Assembly: GCA_021324465.1 (NCBI GenBank)
Contig: JAJPJB010000092.1
Coordinates: forward strand, 1-64,000
Reading direction: 5' to 3'
Length of the DNA: 64,000 nt
Origin: Hyphomicrobiaceae bacterium
GTDB taxonomy: Bacteria; Pseudomonadota; Alphaproteobacteria; Rhizobiales; Xanthobacteraceae
Positions 9,298 to 21,716 of this stretch are shown here, one piece after another (within the stretch, counting starts at the first letter, position 1; each line of letters starts with the position of its first letter). Under the pieces are notes generated by a model. The model worked only from the letters and a program-made list of their open reading frames with translations, did no database searches and had not been told where the DNA came from. The translations under genes were made by a program, and so were the position numbers.

Positions 9298-10641
9298 CTA
9301 AGCCGCACGTACGCGACTAAAGAAATCACTGACTTTGGCTTCCAAGTCGCGGGCGCGCGAGGCAAGGCGGGCGGTCAAGTCCGCGATCTCGCCGAACGCA
9401 GTGGCGCTTTGCCGTGCTGCTCGTTCAACCGACATGATTTCAGTCGAGACACTGGTGGTATGGCCCGCGGCGGTCTGGATGCTGCCGGCGATATCGCGCG
9501 CGGTGTTGCTTTGCTGTTCCACGGCTGTGGCGATGCTGGTTGCAGCGGCGGTGAGTTGCTCGATGATGCGCGCGATCGCGGAGATTTCATCCACGGATTT
9601 GCGGGTCGCGTCTTGAATCGCGTTGACCTGCTGGGAGATTTCTTCGGTCGCGCGCGAGGTCTGGTTGGCCAGCGCCTTGACCTCCGAGGCGACCACGGCG
9701 AAGCCCTTGCCGGCGCTGCCGGCGCGCGCCGCTTCGATCGTGGCATTGAGCGCCAACAGGTTGGTCTGCGACGCGATCGTGGAAATGATGCTCACCACGG
9801 TGCCGATCCGCTCGGCGGCGTCGTTTAAGGAAAAGATGGCCTGCTGTGTGCGCTGGGTATCGCCGACCGCAGTTTTGGCCATGTCCAGCGCGCGCGCCGT
9901 CTGTTGTCCGATATGGTGAATCGAGCCGTACAATTCGTCGGTCGCTTCGCTTGTGATCTTAACCCGCTGCGTGGTTTCCGCCGCGGCCGTCGAGGCGACC
10001 GTCATTCGATTGACGGCATCAGTGGCGAGCCCGCGCATCGTGGTGCAGGTCGCCGTCAGCGATGCCGAGGCCTCTTTGATCGCTTCCAGCACCTGACCGA
10101 TAGTGCCGGCAAAATCTGAAATGGCGGCATCGATGGCTTGACGCCGGTTGTCCGCGCTCCGTTCTGCAGCTTCGCGATGCAGCGTCATTGCATTGGCCAC
10201 ATCAAAGGCGATCACTTTCGATACGAGCTTGGCGCCTTCGACGAGCTTCTTGCGCGAGAATTTATGCTGCCGCGAGAGCCCATCAATAACGCCGCGCAGC
10301 AAGTAGTTTCCGGCCGTGCTGCGAAAGCGCGCGTCGAAGCCGAGAGCCATCTCCTGCTCGACGGTTTTGCGGCAGGATTCAAAGTAGCGATGGTCAAGGT
10401 CACCATTGAGCAGCGCTTCGAAATGCGCCACTTCAAGCTCTTTAATGAGGTGTCTATGCTCGCGGATGACGCTGGCCAGATGCGGCAGTTCCGCAGCGAC
10501 GTCGAGAATGCCGTCAACTGCCTTGTCGATGTGTGGCGCGATCAGCGGCCAAATCAGTTTGACGGCCCGGCGCGAGCGCGCATCAAGCTCGTAGAGCCGA
10601 TAGCGGGACTCCACGCCCTGGATGGGCTTGTCTTGCGTCAC
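9298..10641 (-). CDS. globin-coupled methyl-accepting chemotaxis transducer (protoglobin sensor + MCP signalling domain)
   Basis: N-terminal protoglobin-like region ([35 protein letters not shown]); C-terminal MCP hairpin ([51 protein letters not shown]). Confidence 0.88.
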   Translation of the reverse strand: MTQDKPIQGVESRYRLYELDARSRRAVKLIWPLIAPHIDKAVDGILDVAAELPHLASVIREHRHLIKELEVAHFEALLNGDLDHRYFESCRKTVEQEMALGFDARFRSTAGNYLLRGVIDGLSRQHKFSRKKLVEGAKLVSKVIAFDVANAMTLHREAAERSADNRRQAIDAAISDFAGTIGQVLEAIKEASASLTATCTTMRGLATDAVNRMTVASTAAAETTQRVKITSEATDELYGSIHHIGQQTARALDMAKTAVGDTQRTQQAIFSLNDAAERIGTVVSIISTIASQTNLLALNATIEAARAGSAGKGFAVVASEVKALANQTSRATEEISQQVNAIQDATRKSVDEISAIARIIEQLTAAATSIATAVEQQSNTARDIAGSIQTAAGHTTSVSTEIMSVERAARQSATAFGEIADLTARLASRARDLEAKVSDFFSRVRAA

Positions 10642-10742
10642 GGCGAATCCTCAATTCCGCCTATGAGAGGCGCATTTTTTCGCCACGATAGACCAGATTG
10701 GTTGTGCCAATGTTAACGATGAGGAAACCTTTTGCAGCGACC

Positions 10743-12260
10743 TCATTGGCCACGCCGCGCGGCGCTGGCGAAGCGCCTGGCTTCCTCCGCAGCGCGGAAC
10801 AGGGCTTTGGCCTTATTGATGCATTCCTGCTGTTCGAACTCGGGGTCGGAATCGGCGACAATGCCGGCGCCGGCCTGCACATACATCGTGCCGTCCTTGA
10901 TCAGCGCGGTGCGCAAGACGATGCACGAATCCATTTCCTCGCCGGCGGAGAAGTAGCCGACGCAGCCGGCATAAAGCGAACGCTTTTCCTTCTCCAATTC
11001 GTCGATGATCTGCATCGCCCGCACTTTGGGCGCGCCGGCCACCGTGCCGGCCGGAAAGCCGGCGGCGAGGGCATCGATCGCGTCGCGATCCTCGCGTAGC
11101 CTGCCTTCGACATTGGAGACAATGTGCATCACTTGGCTGTAGCGCTCGACGAAGAACTGATCGGTGACCTTGACCGTGCCTATCTGTGCCACTCTGCCGA
11201 CATCATTGCGGCCGAGATCGAGCAGCATAAGATGCTCGGCGCGCTCTTTTGGATCGGCGAGCAATTCCGCCTCGAGCGCCTGATCTTCATGCGGGGTCGC
11301 GCCGCGCCGCCGCGTGCCGGCAATAGGGCGGATGGTGACGGTGCCGCCGCTGGTTTTGACCAGAATTTCGGGGCTCGACCCGGCAACTGCGAAGGCGCCG
11401 AAGTCGAGGTAATAAAGGTAGGGTGACGGATTGACCCGCCGTAGCGCGCGGTAGAGCGCGAATGGCGGCAACGCGAATGGCGCCTCGAAGCGCTGCGACA
11501 GCACGACCTGAAAAATGTCGCCGGCGGCAATATAATCCTTGGCGCGAAGCACCATGGACTTGAATTCGTCCGGCGAAGTGTTTGAGCGCGGCTCGACATG
11601 AAGCGGACCGGCGTGAAACGCGCTGGCGGACTTGTCGAGCGGCCGGTCGAGCGCGTCGACGACGCCGGTAATCCGATCGATTGCACGGGCGAGCGCCGTC
11701 TCGGCGCCGACGCCGGCATGGACCCGCACCGGCGTGATGACGGTAATCGTATCTTCAACGGCATCGAAGGCGATGACGAGGGTAGGGCGGATCAAGACTG
11801 CATCCGGAATGCCGATCGGGTCCTTGCCTGGCGGCGGTAGATCCTCCATCAGTCGGACCATGTCGTAACCGAGGTAGCCGAACATACCTGCGGCCATCGG
11901 CGGCAAGGATGGCGGCAAAGTGATGCGGCTCTCCGCGATCACCCTGCGTAATGCCGTGAGCGGCGGATCATTAAGCGGCACGAAAGCGACCGCATCGGTC
12001 TGCACGGTGCGATTGAGCTCAGCCTGCGCGCCGTTGACGCGGAAGATCAGATCCGGTTCGAGCCCGATGATCGAATAGCGGCCGCGCACCGCGCCACCTT
12101 CGACTGATTCCAGAAGGAAACTCATAGGCCGCGCGCCGGCGACCTTCAGAAAAGCGGAGACCGGCGTTTCCAGATCGGCGACCAGTCTCGTCCACACGAA
12201 TTGCGGCTCGCCCGCCGCATAGCGTGCCGCGAACACGTCCGCGGAGGGCTCGATCTGCAT
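10743..12260 (-). CDS. trpE: anthranilate synthase component I
   Basis: Chorismate-binding motifs (IAGTRRRGATPHEDQALEAELLADPKERAEHLMLLDLGRNDVGRV; FPAGTVAGAPKVRAMQII). Confidence 0.95.
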   Translation of the reverse strand: MQIEPSADVFAARYAAGEPQFVWTRLVADLETPVSAFLKVAGARPMSFLLESVEGGAVRGRYSIIGLEPDLIFRVNGAQAELNRTVQTDAVAFVPLNDPPLTALRRVIAESRITLPPSLPPMAAGMFGYLGYDMVRLMEDLPPPGKDPIGIPDAVLIRPTLVIAFDAVEDTITVITPVRVHAGVGAETALARAIDRITGVVDALDRPLDKSASAFHAGPLHVEPRSNTSPDEFKSMVLRAKDYIAAGDIFQVVLSQRFEAPFALPPFALYRALRRVNPSPYLYYLDFGAFAVAGSSPEILVKTSGGTVTIRPIAGTRRRGATPHEDQALEAELLADPKERAEHLMLLDLGRNDVGRVAQIGTVKVTDQFFVERYSQVMHIVSNVEGRLREDRDAIDALAAGFPAGTVAGAPKVRAMQIIDELEKEKRSLYAGCVGYFSAGEEMDSCIVLRTALIKDGTMYVQAGAGIVADSDPEFEQQECINKAKALFRAAEEARRFASAARRGQ

Positions 12261-12268
12261 GCTGAGTT

Positions 12269-14179
12269 CTAATCTGGCCCGCCCGAGCTGTTGCCCGTAG
12301 CCTGCGCCAGGACCGAGGTATTGATGCTGGTGCCGAGATCGCTTTCCAGCCGGCCGAGATATTGACCGATCATGTCATCGGTGAGCTGGCGTTGCACGGT
12401 TTGCGCAACCGCCTTGCTGTCGGTCGAATTCGGATCGAGTTTCGGCACCTTGATCCCGGTGACGCGGAACACGACCCATTGCGTGGGCGTCTCGCCTTGC
12501 GCGCTGCCATAGGCGTCCTTGAGGGTGTGGAAGATGGCTTCCGTCATTCTGGGCGTGATCGGGCCGTTGGTGCTACCGCGTTTGAGGTCGGTGGCGGCCT
12601 GAATCTTGAGCTTATTTGCGGCCGCCAGAGCGTCGAATGCATTGCCGTCTTTGAGCTTGGCGAGAAGGTCGTCGGCCTCGCTTTTCAGCCGCTCGGCAAT
12701 CTGGTCATCGCGCCAGCGCTGCTCGACTTGGGCCTTGACCTCGTCAAGCTTGCGATTGCGCGCGGGTGTGATCGCAGCCACCGAATACCAGATATAGCCG
12801 CCGTCGGCGTCGATCGGATCGTTGTCGACGCCGACATCCGACGCATAGGCAGCGTTAAGCACGTCGGCGGCATGCGGGATGTTCATCGCCGGCTTGCCCT
12901 GCGGATCGCGGCCCGAGCGATCCACGTCGAAGGTCGTGACCGGAAGCTTGAATTTGGCCGCTGCCTGCTCGAGCGAGTCACCGCCGGCACGATCGTCCTC
13001 GATCTTGTCGTGGAGATCTCCCACCTGCTTTTTGGCGCGATCGAGCGCAAGCTCGTTGCGCAGCTGCGGCGTTGCTTCGGCCAGCGTCTCCGTGACCGAT
13101 GGTGCGATCTTAAGCACGGTGGCGAGGACCACACCGAAGCGCCCCTGGATCGGCGCGCTCACTTCGCCCTCCTTAAGAGCGAAGACGGCATCCGCCTCGG
13201 TCGGATCGACAATGCCCGATTTGGCGACCATGCCGAGATCGATATCTTGTTCCTTCAAGCCGCGCTCGGCAGCGATAGCGGCAAAGCTCGTGCCGCTCTT
13301 GATGCGAGCGGCGGCGGCTTGCGCCTCTGCCATCGTCGGGAAGGCCATCCGTTGGACGTGCCGGCGCTCCGGGGTCGTGAAGCGCGCCTTTTGCTTTTCG
13401 TAGGCGCGCTTGATGTCGTCGTCGGACACTTCCATCCATTTGGCCAGCTCCGTCGGCGTCGCGACGACGACGTCGATCTTGCGATATTCCGGCGCGCGGA
13501 ACAGAATTTTGCGGTCATCAAAATATTTGCTGAGTTGCTCGTCTGTCGGCTGGGGAATGTCGCCGGCCTGAGCGGGCCCGAGCAGCACATAATCGACGCT
13601 GCGCTGTTCATTCTGATATTGATTGATGGCATCGAGCCAAGCTTTCGGCGCATTCATACCGCCGGAGATGCTGTCAATGAGTTGCCGGCGCAGCAGCGCC
13701 TGCCGCCGCTCATTGACAAAGCGCTGTTCGGACATGCCGATACTGCGCAAAAACTGCTCGAATTTGACGCGATCGAATTGGCCATTGACGGTCTGCAGCT
13801 GGGGACTGCTGGTAATGCTGCGGACGATCTCCGAGTCGGGAATGCCGAGGCCCATTTGGTGGGCGCGCTGATCGATGCCGGCCTGTGCCAGGAGTTCGCC
13901 GAGAACCTGCTTGTCGAGGCCAAGCGCGCTCGCCTCCTGCGGCGGCAGCGGCTTGCCCATCTCATGGCTGATCTGATTGAGCCGATCCTGGTAGGTCTGC
14001 CGAAACAAATCGATGGGAATCTCGGTATGGCCGATCTTGGCCAGCGTCGAGCGGCCAAAGCCGGTGAAAATGTCGTTGATGCCCCAGAGGCCGAAGACCC
14101 CGGCCAGCAGGGCCATCACCGCCGCCATGACAATGCGGCCGAGCCAATTTTCGGAGGCTTTGCGGATACCTCGAAGCAT
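12269..14179 (-). CDS. SurA N-terminal/PpiC-type peptidyl-prolyl isomerase (PpiD-like foldase)
   Basis: N-terminal TM anchor (IVMAAVMALLAGVFGLWGINDIFTGFG), SurA-N-like and rotamase-like regions. Confidence 0.88.
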   Translation of the reverse strand: MLRGIRKASENWLGRIVMAAVMALLAGVFGLWGINDIFTGFGRSTLAKIGHTEIPIDLFRQTYQDRLNQISHEMGKPLPPQEASALGLDKQVLGELLAQAGIDQRAHQMGLGIPDSEIVRSITSSPQLQTVNGQFDRVKFEQFLRSIGMSEQRFVNERRQALLRRQLIDSISGGMNAPKAWLDAINQYQNEQRSVDYVLLGPAQAGDIPQPTDEQLSKYFDDRKILFRAPEYRKIDVVVATPTELAKWMEVSDDDIKRAYEKQKARFTTPERRHVQRMAFPTMAEAQAAAARIKSGTSFAAIAAERGLKEQDIDLGMVAKSGIVDPTEADAVFALKEGEVSAPIQGRFGVVLATVLKIAPSVTETLAEATPQLRNELALDRAKKQVGDLHDKIEDDRAGGDSLEQAAAKFKLPVTTFDVDRSGRDPQGKPAMNIPHAADVLNAAYASDVGVDNDPIDADGGYIWYSVAAITPARNRKLDEVKAQVEQRWRDDQIAERLKSEADDLLAKLKDGNAFDALAAANKLKIQAATDLKRGSTNGPITPRMTEAIFHTLKDAYGSAQGETPTQWVVFRVTGIKVPKLDPNSTDSKAVAQTVQRQLTDDMIGQYLGRLESDLGTSINTSVLAQATGNSSGGPD

Positions 14180-14362
14180 GCGTCCGACGTCGGATGAGGC
14201 TTGTGCGTGCCGGCGGGCGGCGAAGGCGGTGCACTATACGGAGCGCCCCCTTGCGCTGCAACCGACCGCGATGTCGCCCCTTTCCCGCCCGCAAGGGCTC
14301 TGGTAACGGCTCTCAGCGCATGGCTTTTTTGAGGCCGGCTTGATGCTGTTGGGGCCGATAGA

Positions 14363-15103
14363 ATGACGCGTCGTCCGTTGGTCGCTGGCAATTGGAAGAT
14401 GAACGGGCTGAGCGCCTCGATCGGCGAACTCGAAAGGATCGTCGCCGGCGCACGGATGCTCGCAAATGTCGACCTGATGGTGTGTCCGCCAGCGACGCTG
14501 CTTGCGCGCTTTGCCGGCGCAGCGCGCGGTTCCCACGTGGCGATCGGCGCGCAGGATTGTCACGCGCAGCCGTGCGGCGCCTATACCGGCGATATTGCGG
14601 CCGAGATGCTGAAGGATGCCGGCGCTTCAGCCGTCATTGTTGGTCATTCCGAGCGGCGGCAATTGCATGATGAGTCGGACGCGACGGTGCGCGCCAAGGC
14701 ACTGGCGGCGCGGCGCGCCGGCTTGACCGCGATCGTCTGCGTGGGCGAAACCCGCAACGAGCGCGATGCCGGCCGCGCTCACGAAGTCGTCGGCGCCCAG
14801 CTTGAAGGCTCGCTACCAGATGGTGGCCACGATTTTATCATTGCCTATGAGCCGGTTTGGGCGATCGGCACCGGCGTGACCCCGACGCCGGATGACGTCC
14901 GTGGCATGCATGGTTTTGTTCGTGCGCGTCTAGCCGCGCGATTTGGCCAAATGGCCGAAGCAATCCGGATTCTCTACGGCGGATCGGTGAAGCCGTCGAA
15001 TGCCAAAGAACTCTTGACGGTCGAGCAGGTCGATGGCGCGCTCGTCGGTGGCGCAAGCCTCAAGGCCGACGAATTCCTGGCGATTGCGGGCGTATATCGC
15101 TAA
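14363..15103 (+). CDS. tpiA: triosephosphate isomerase
   Basis: [30 protein letters not shown] motifs. Confidence 0.97.
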   Translation: MTRRPLVAGNWKMNGLSASIGELERIVAGARMLANVDLMVCPPATLLARFAGAARGSHVAIGAQDCHAQPCGAYTGDIAAEMLKDAGASAVIVGHSERRQLHDESDATVRAKALAARRAGLTAIVCVGETRNERDAGRAHEVVGAQLEGSLPDGGHDFIIAYEPVWAIGTGVTPTPDDVRGMHGFVRARLAARFGQMAEAIRILYGGSVKPSNAKELLTVEQVDGALVGGASLKADEFLAIAGVYR

Positions 15104-15118
15104 ACCCCTCGTGCGCCA

Positions 15119-15352
15119 TTAATGCTGCGCTGCGGCAGGCGGAGCTTGATGCGCCTGCCCTGTCTGCGGCACGTCATTGGACGCCGTCACAATGTCGGAA
15201 TTGGCGCTCCGATACACGATGACGCCCGCAGCAAGTGCGGCGCACAACACAGCGGCCGCGAACCAGAAGCCGGTGGCATCGGCCGCGTTGCTGAATTCAA
15301 GTTTTCTCGACGGCTCCACCTCGTGACTTTGCTTGGTCATTTCCTTGTCCAT
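15119..15352 (-). CDS. small single-TM hypothetical protein
   Basis: 77-aa ORF with one clear TM segment (FWFAAAVLCAALAAGVIVY), convergent with tpiA. Confidence 0.5.
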   Translation of the reverse strand: MDKEMTKQSHEVEPSRKLEFSNAADATGFWFAAAVLCAALAAGVIVYRSANSDIVTASNDVPQTGQAHQAPPAAAQH

Positions 15353-15717
15353 CGAGCCCTCCTCTCAAAGGGGCATAGGGACAACGCTACAACCCTCCGC
15401 CGCGGCGGCAGCGTAGGCATGCAAGCTTGAAGCTGAGTTAAGACTCTCAGAGCCGCCGCCGTTTCCGGCCATGCCGGGTTTAAGGCTTATCTTCTAACAG
15501 ATAGGAACCACCGCGAGTTCCGCAAGTGCGCGCCTGTGGACAGTGTGGTCGTGTTCGCGTTGCCGTGATCAGCGGGTTATCCGTGCAGGGTTCAGGGCGG
15601 CAATGGGCTGCCATGCTGCGAGCCTTCTTTTCCCGTGGCGGCAGAGGGCGCTATGGTTAAACCAACACAGAAGGACGCACCGCGTATGGACGAGGGCGCG
15701 AAAACGGGGAGGTCGCG

Positions 15718-15930
15718 ATGAGCGAGGAGGCGCTTCCACGCCGCAAATTCTTGTTGGGTGCGGGCCTACCAGGGACCGCGGTCGCGACCGGGCTAACGCA
15801 GTCCACCGCGGCAGGGGCAGAAACGCCGGATGCGGCGGCGAATGCGCCGCCGCCGCTCCAACCGCAATCGCGCCTCTTTTTTAACTGACCAAAGCGGGAC
15901 TGAACGTGGTGTCGCTCGAGCGCGGCAGAG
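15718..15930 (+). pseudogene. remnant of a gluconate 2-dehydrogenase-like operon: Tat-type N-terminus of subunit 3 joined to a short GMC-oxidoreductase-like segment
   Basis: RBS then MSEEALPRRKFLLGAGLPGTAVATGLTQSTAAGAETPDAAANAPPPLQPQSRLFFN*; immediately downstream in another frame LTKAGLNVVSLERGRGE. Confidence 0.5.
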
Positions 15931-15949
15931 GAGAGCGTGCCAACGTGCA

Positions 15950-17701
15950 TCATCGGATTTCATTGGCTCCGTTGTGCGCAAGCGTGGGGCCGGCGAGCGA
16001 GCGTCGGTCTTTCACCACGCCAATCATCACGCCGAGCCGCTCGACCTTGGCAATGATTCTGCCGTTAAGCGCGCGATCACAATTCATATGCGTGGGCGCG
16101 ATGAAGAAATCGGCATGGCGCCAGTCGCGCGTAAATTGCAGTCGGGCATCGGCCGTCTTCTCGAAAGGCAGCCGTTCGCCGCAGACTGCCACCGAGTAAT
16201 GCTGCAAAGGCCGCTTGCCAAGAGGGTCGCCGCTGCGGTCGAGATATCTTTCCAGATCGCTCACGGCTTCAGGCATGATATTGACCCAATAATCGGTGGC
16301 GTAGCGGCGTGAGGCGCCTTCGAGACCACCGACCAACGGATTGAAGAACAGATATTCGTCCGGATGCAGGCGGTAGAGCGTCGTGGCGTTGAAGGTCAGC
16401 GCCAAAAGCACCGTTGCCCCGCCTGTAAGCCCGGCGAGCGGATGAAAGGCTTGCAGGCGACGCAGCCCTCCGTCGAGCCCCAGACCCGCCAAGACGGCGA
16501 TCGGCGGCGCCGTGAACAGAAAGTGCCGCATGCCGGTATCGCCCGGTGCGTTGGCAATCACGTCGCAGAGCAACGGAAACAGGGTCGCGAGCGCCATAAG
16601 CACGGCCTCTCTGCGCCATGTATTGGCGGCGGCGTTGCTCGCGGCATGGGGCAATGTCGCAAGCAGGAGACCAAGCCCCGCGCCGATTAGAAGCGGCAGA
16701 GTGAGCTTAATGCCGATATAGACCGGCACATACCAGCGCGGGACGTCGGCCATGTAGTACACGTGGCCATCCAAGATCGTGCTGATCGGATAGTGAAAGT
16801 GGTCAAATAAATAGACTGCGCGCAGCGGATTGAGCGGCGCCAGGCCGGCCCAAGGCCATGCGGCAATCATGATGACATAGGCGATCAAAAAGGCGGGAAC
16901 GAGTCTCATGGCGCTGCGCGTTACGAAGGCCGACAAGCGGCGCCAATCGCCACCGCTGATCGGTGCGCAGATGACGACAGCGAAGGCCGCATAACCGAGC
17001 GCGAACAGTCCAAGGACCCGTATGCCCAGCGCGCAGCCGCTGAGCACGCCGAACGCCAGCACGAGCGACCAGCGTGGCCGCGGCAATTCGCGGCTCAGTC
17101 GAAGCAGGACATACGACGCGCCCATCATCGCCGCGGCAAAGGGGATGTCCTTGGTATGGGCGAACATCGCGCCGTACCAGATGCCGCAAACCGCGAGCGC
17201 CGTCGCTGCCAAAAGCCCCGCACGCGAGCCGCCAATCATCCGAGCGGCAGCCCAGGCGGCGCCGATGCCGCCGACTCCGGTCAGGGCCGAAAGCAAGTGG
17301 CGGACCTGATAAGGATCAAGCGGAAGAATTTTTTGCAGCCCGATGGCAACAATGTCGAACAAGCCGCCGTAGAGGTAAAGATCCCTGAAATGGAAGAGCG
17401 CCTGATCAGTCAGTCCGCTCGCATAGTAGGCGATAATCAGACCGCCGTATTGCTGCTGCACTTCCTCATCGTTGGAGATCGCATAGTCGCGGAAGGTCGT
17501 TGCGACGAGAACGAACAGCGTAGTGAATAATGCGGCCGCAGCGAGGTCATAGCAGTCGGCGCGTAATAGCGCGGTCCATCGATGGTCCTGCGAACAGGTT
17601 GGTGCTTTGCGAAACAGGGTGGAAGGCAATGCGCGCAGTTTCGCGCCTAACGCGCGTGCGAGCGTCACGACAATTCCCCCAGCAAGAATTCGCGGGCTCA
17701 A
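15950..17701 (-). CDS. membrane glycosyltransferase, PMT/ArnT (GT39/GT83)-like
   Basis: Multi-TM; ISNDEEVQQQYGGLIIAYY near N-terminus resembles the acidic first-loop motif of such GTs; DLYLYGGLFDI. Confidence 0.7.
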   Translation of the reverse strand: MSPRILAGGIVVTLARALGAKLRALPSTLFRKAPTCSQDHRWTALLRADCYDLAAAALFTTLFVLVATTFRDYAISNDEEVQQQYGGLIIAYYASGLTDQALFHFRDLYLYGGLFDIVAIGLQKILPLDPYQVRHLLSALTGVGGIGAAWAAARMIGGSRAGLLAATALAVCGIWYGAMFAHTKDIPFAAAMMGASYVLLRLSRELPRPRWSLVLAFGVLSGCALGIRVLGLFALGYAAFAVVICAPISGGDWRRLSAFVTRSAMRLVPAFLIAYVIMIAAWPWAGLAPLNPLRAVYLFDHFHYPISTILDGHVYYMADVPRWYVPVYIGIKLTLPLLIGAGLGLLLATLPHAASNAAANTWRREAVLMALATLFPLLCDVIANAPGDTGMRHFLFTAPPIAVLAGLGLDGGLRRLQAFHPLAGLTGGATVLLALTFNATTLYRLHPDEYLFFNPLVGGLEGASRRYATDYWVNIMPEAVSDLERYLDRSGDPLGKRPLQHYSVAVCGERLPFEKTADARLQFTRDWRHADFFIAPTHMNCDRALNGRIIAKVERLGVMIGVVKDRRSLAGPTLAHNGANEIR

Positions 17702-18009
17702 TGGCAGCCTAGCTTAAGATGCAGCCGCGTGGCGCAATCTGTGTCACGGCGCCGCATGCCAGGCGGGCGGCACAATCATCGCACGCAATGGTCGGGTTTT
17801 TTTACGGGCAACGCCCAGCGATGTGCCGGGCGGCCTTTCGTCTCAGACTGGCGGAGTCTTTGACGCGAGGCTCGATTTTCAGCCATAGAAATGCCCCGGC
17901 GGATCGTGTAGAGACGCCGCAACTTCCCATATAGAGGGTTGGATATCGGGGTCTTTCCCCGGCTGTTCTTTGCCGTTTGCGCCGCCAACGCGTATCAAAC
18001 AGGTACTAA

Positions 18010-18411
18010 ATGGTCGTCCTGATTGTCATTCATCTCATGCTGGTCATCGCCCTGATCGGCGTAGTGCTCCTGCAGAAATCTGAGGGCGGCGGCTTTGTCA
18101 GCTCGACCAGCGGCTTTTTGACCGGCCGCGGTACCGCCAATGTGCTCACCCGCACGACAGCGCTGCTGGCGGCAGGGTTTTTCCTCACCAGCTTGGCGCT
18201 GTCATGGCTCGCAGGGCTCGATCGCAAGCCGGCCTCAATCATCAATACCAGCGCCCCCGGCCAGGAAAGCTCCGGCACCCCAACGGCACCACTTAATCAG
18301 GGCAGCGGCGGCCTGTTGAACCAGTTGCAGAAGGGCATCCCAAATGCCCCGTCCGCTCCCGCCGCGCCGGCACCCTCGCCCAGTGGCCCGCAGGTTCCGC
18401 AATCGCATTAG
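18010..18411 (+). CDS. secG: preprotein translocase subunit SecG
   Basis: VVLIVIHLMLVIALIGVVLLQKSEGGGF...GFLTGRGTANVLTRTTALLAAGFFLTSL. Confidence 0.95.
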   Translation: MVVLIVIHLMLVIALIGVVLLQKSEGGGFVSSTSGFLTGRGTANVLTRTTALLAAGFFLTSLALSWLAGLDRKPASIINTSAPGQESSGTPTAPLNQGSGGLLNQLQKGIPNAPSAPAAPAPSPSGPQVPQSH

Positions 18412-18598
18412 GCGCAATTTGCCGCTGCGGTTCGCCCAAATCGTCCGAAATAACCACAGCGCCGGGTTCTGTTTCGGCCTGAGACTATCCATATAATGCC
18501 ATGGAAATGAAGCGCTTTTCCGAAAACTTGGGCGCCGCTGCGCGGGACGCGGCAGATATTACGGAAAATCGCTCGTCGAATCGAAAAAGTCGCGCTAA

Positions 18599-20239
<1,641 letters not shown>

Positions 20240-20240
20240 C

Positions 20241-20351
20241 ATGTCGTCATTCCGGATTGCCGCACAGCGACAAATCCGTAATCCGTAATCCCAGTGCAGG
20301 GGGTACGGACTCCGGGCTGCTCGCTTTTGCTGTAACCCGGAAGACGACGAG
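20241..20351. repeat. degenerate copy of a dispersed intergenic palindromic repeat (ends CGTCATTCCGG / CCCGGAAGACGACG)
   Basis: Imperfect terminal inverted repeats and internal AATCCGTAATCCGTAATCCC...GGACTCCGGGCT between pyrG and the NIPSNAP gene. Confidence 0.5.
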
Positions 20352-20365
20352 GAAGGAACGCGTCC

Positions 20366-20692
20366 ATGATCTACGAACAGCGCATCTACCGTTGCATTCC
20401 CGGCAGATTGCCGGCGCTGCTCAGCCGGTTCGAGAACCACACGCTGAAAATCTGGGAGAGGCACGGCATCAAACAGGCCGGCTTCTGGACCGTCCTGGTC
20501 GGCGACGGCAATCATGATCTGCATTACATGCTTGCCTGGGACTCGCTTGCCGATCGCGAGGCGAAGTGGAACGCGTTTCAGGCGGATCCCGCCTGGCACA
20601 AGGTGCGCGACGACAGTGAAAAGGACGGGCCCATTATCGCCAATATCACAAGCGCTTTCCTGCGGCCGACGGCATTTTCTGCCGTGCAATAG
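20366..20692 (+). CDS. NIPSNAP family protein
   Basis: MIYEQRIYRCIPGRLPALLSRFENHTLKIWERHGIKQAGFWTVLVG. Confidence 0.85.
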   Translation: MIYEQRIYRCIPGRLPALLSRFENHTLKIWERHGIKQAGFWTVLVGDGNHDLHYMLAWDSLADREAKWNAFQADPAWHKVRDDSEKDGPIIANITSAFLRPTAFSAVQ

Positions 20693-20744
20693 GACCAGTT
20701 GACCTCGTCCGGCGCGGCGGTCATGGTCGCCGGGAAGGACGATA

Positions 20745-21581
20745 ATGACTGCAAAGCCAAATCCCATCGTCACGGTCGGCAAGGCGCGTTTCGGCAACGA
20801 CCTACCGCTCGCTTTGATTGCGGGACCCTGCGCGCTCGAAAGCGGCGCGCACGCTTTCGACATGGCCTCTGCGCTCAAAGAACTCGCCGCAAGGCTCGGC
20901 ATCGGCTTCGTTTACAAGACTTCGTTCGACAAGGCGAACCGCACCAGCGCCGCGAGCGCGCGCGGCCTTGGTCTCGATCAGGCGCTGTCGATTTTCGCCG
21001 AGCTCAGGCAAAAGCTCGGCGTGCCGGTGCTGACCGATGTGCACGAGCCCGGGCAATGCGCACCGGTCGCCGAGGCGGTCGACGTTCTGCAAATTCCGGC
21101 ATTCCTTTGCCGACAGACTGATTTGTTAGTTGCCGCCGCCAAGACCGGGCGCGCAGTGAATGTCAAAAAAGGTCAGTTCCTTGCGCCGTGGGACATGGGC
21201 AATGTTGTTGCCAAGATCACGGGCGCCGGCAATTCCAATGTGCTGGTGACCGAGCGCGGCGTCTCGTTCGGCTATAACACGTTGGTCTCCGACATGCGCG
21301 CGCTGCCGGTGCTGGCGAAAATTGGTGCGCCGGTGATCTTTGATGCGACCCATTCGGTACAGCAGCCAGGCGGGCAGGGCACGTCATCGGGCGGCGAGCG
21401 CCGGTATGTGCCGGTGCTGGCGCGTGCGGCGGTCGCCGTGGGCGTAGCCGGCATCTTCATCGAGACGCACCAGGATCCGGACAGGGCGCCATCCGACGGA
21501 CCGAATATGATCCCGCTCAAGGAATTGCCGGCGCTCCTTGAGCGGCTGTTGCAATTCGACGCGCTGGCCAAGATCAAATAA
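20745..21581 (+). CDS. kdsA: 3-deoxy-8-phosphooctulonate synthase
   Basis: [43 protein letters not shown]. Confidence 0.97.
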   Translation: MTAKPNPIVTVGKARFGNDLPLALIAGPCALESGAHAFDMASALKELAARLGIGFVYKTSFDKANRTSAASARGLGLDQALSIFAELRQKLGVPVLTDVHEPGQCAPVAEAVDVLQIPAFLCRQTDLLVAAAKTGRAVNVKKGQFLAPWDMGNVVAKITGAGNSNVLVTERGVSFGYNTLVSDMRALPVLAKIGAPVIFDATHSVQQPGGQGTSSGGERRYVPVLARAAVAVGVAGIFIETHQDPDRAPSDGPNMIPLKELPALLERLLQFDALAKIK

Positions 21582-21716
21582 TCGATCATTCAGCCGTTCT
21601 CTGAGCGGCAACGCACATTTGCTCACAACATCAAGGTTTGTGCCATTCCGCCTCTTCTTCGTATCGTCAGCCTCGTAGTCTTTGCTTCGACGCTGTTTAC
21701 GCGCGCGGTTGATCCG

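Noticed and set aside
12362-14197. 611-aa plus-strand ORF opposite the foldase gene
   Set aside because: Antisense open frame caused by GC-rich codon bias; the minus-strand protein has clear SurA/PpiD features, the plus-strand product has none.
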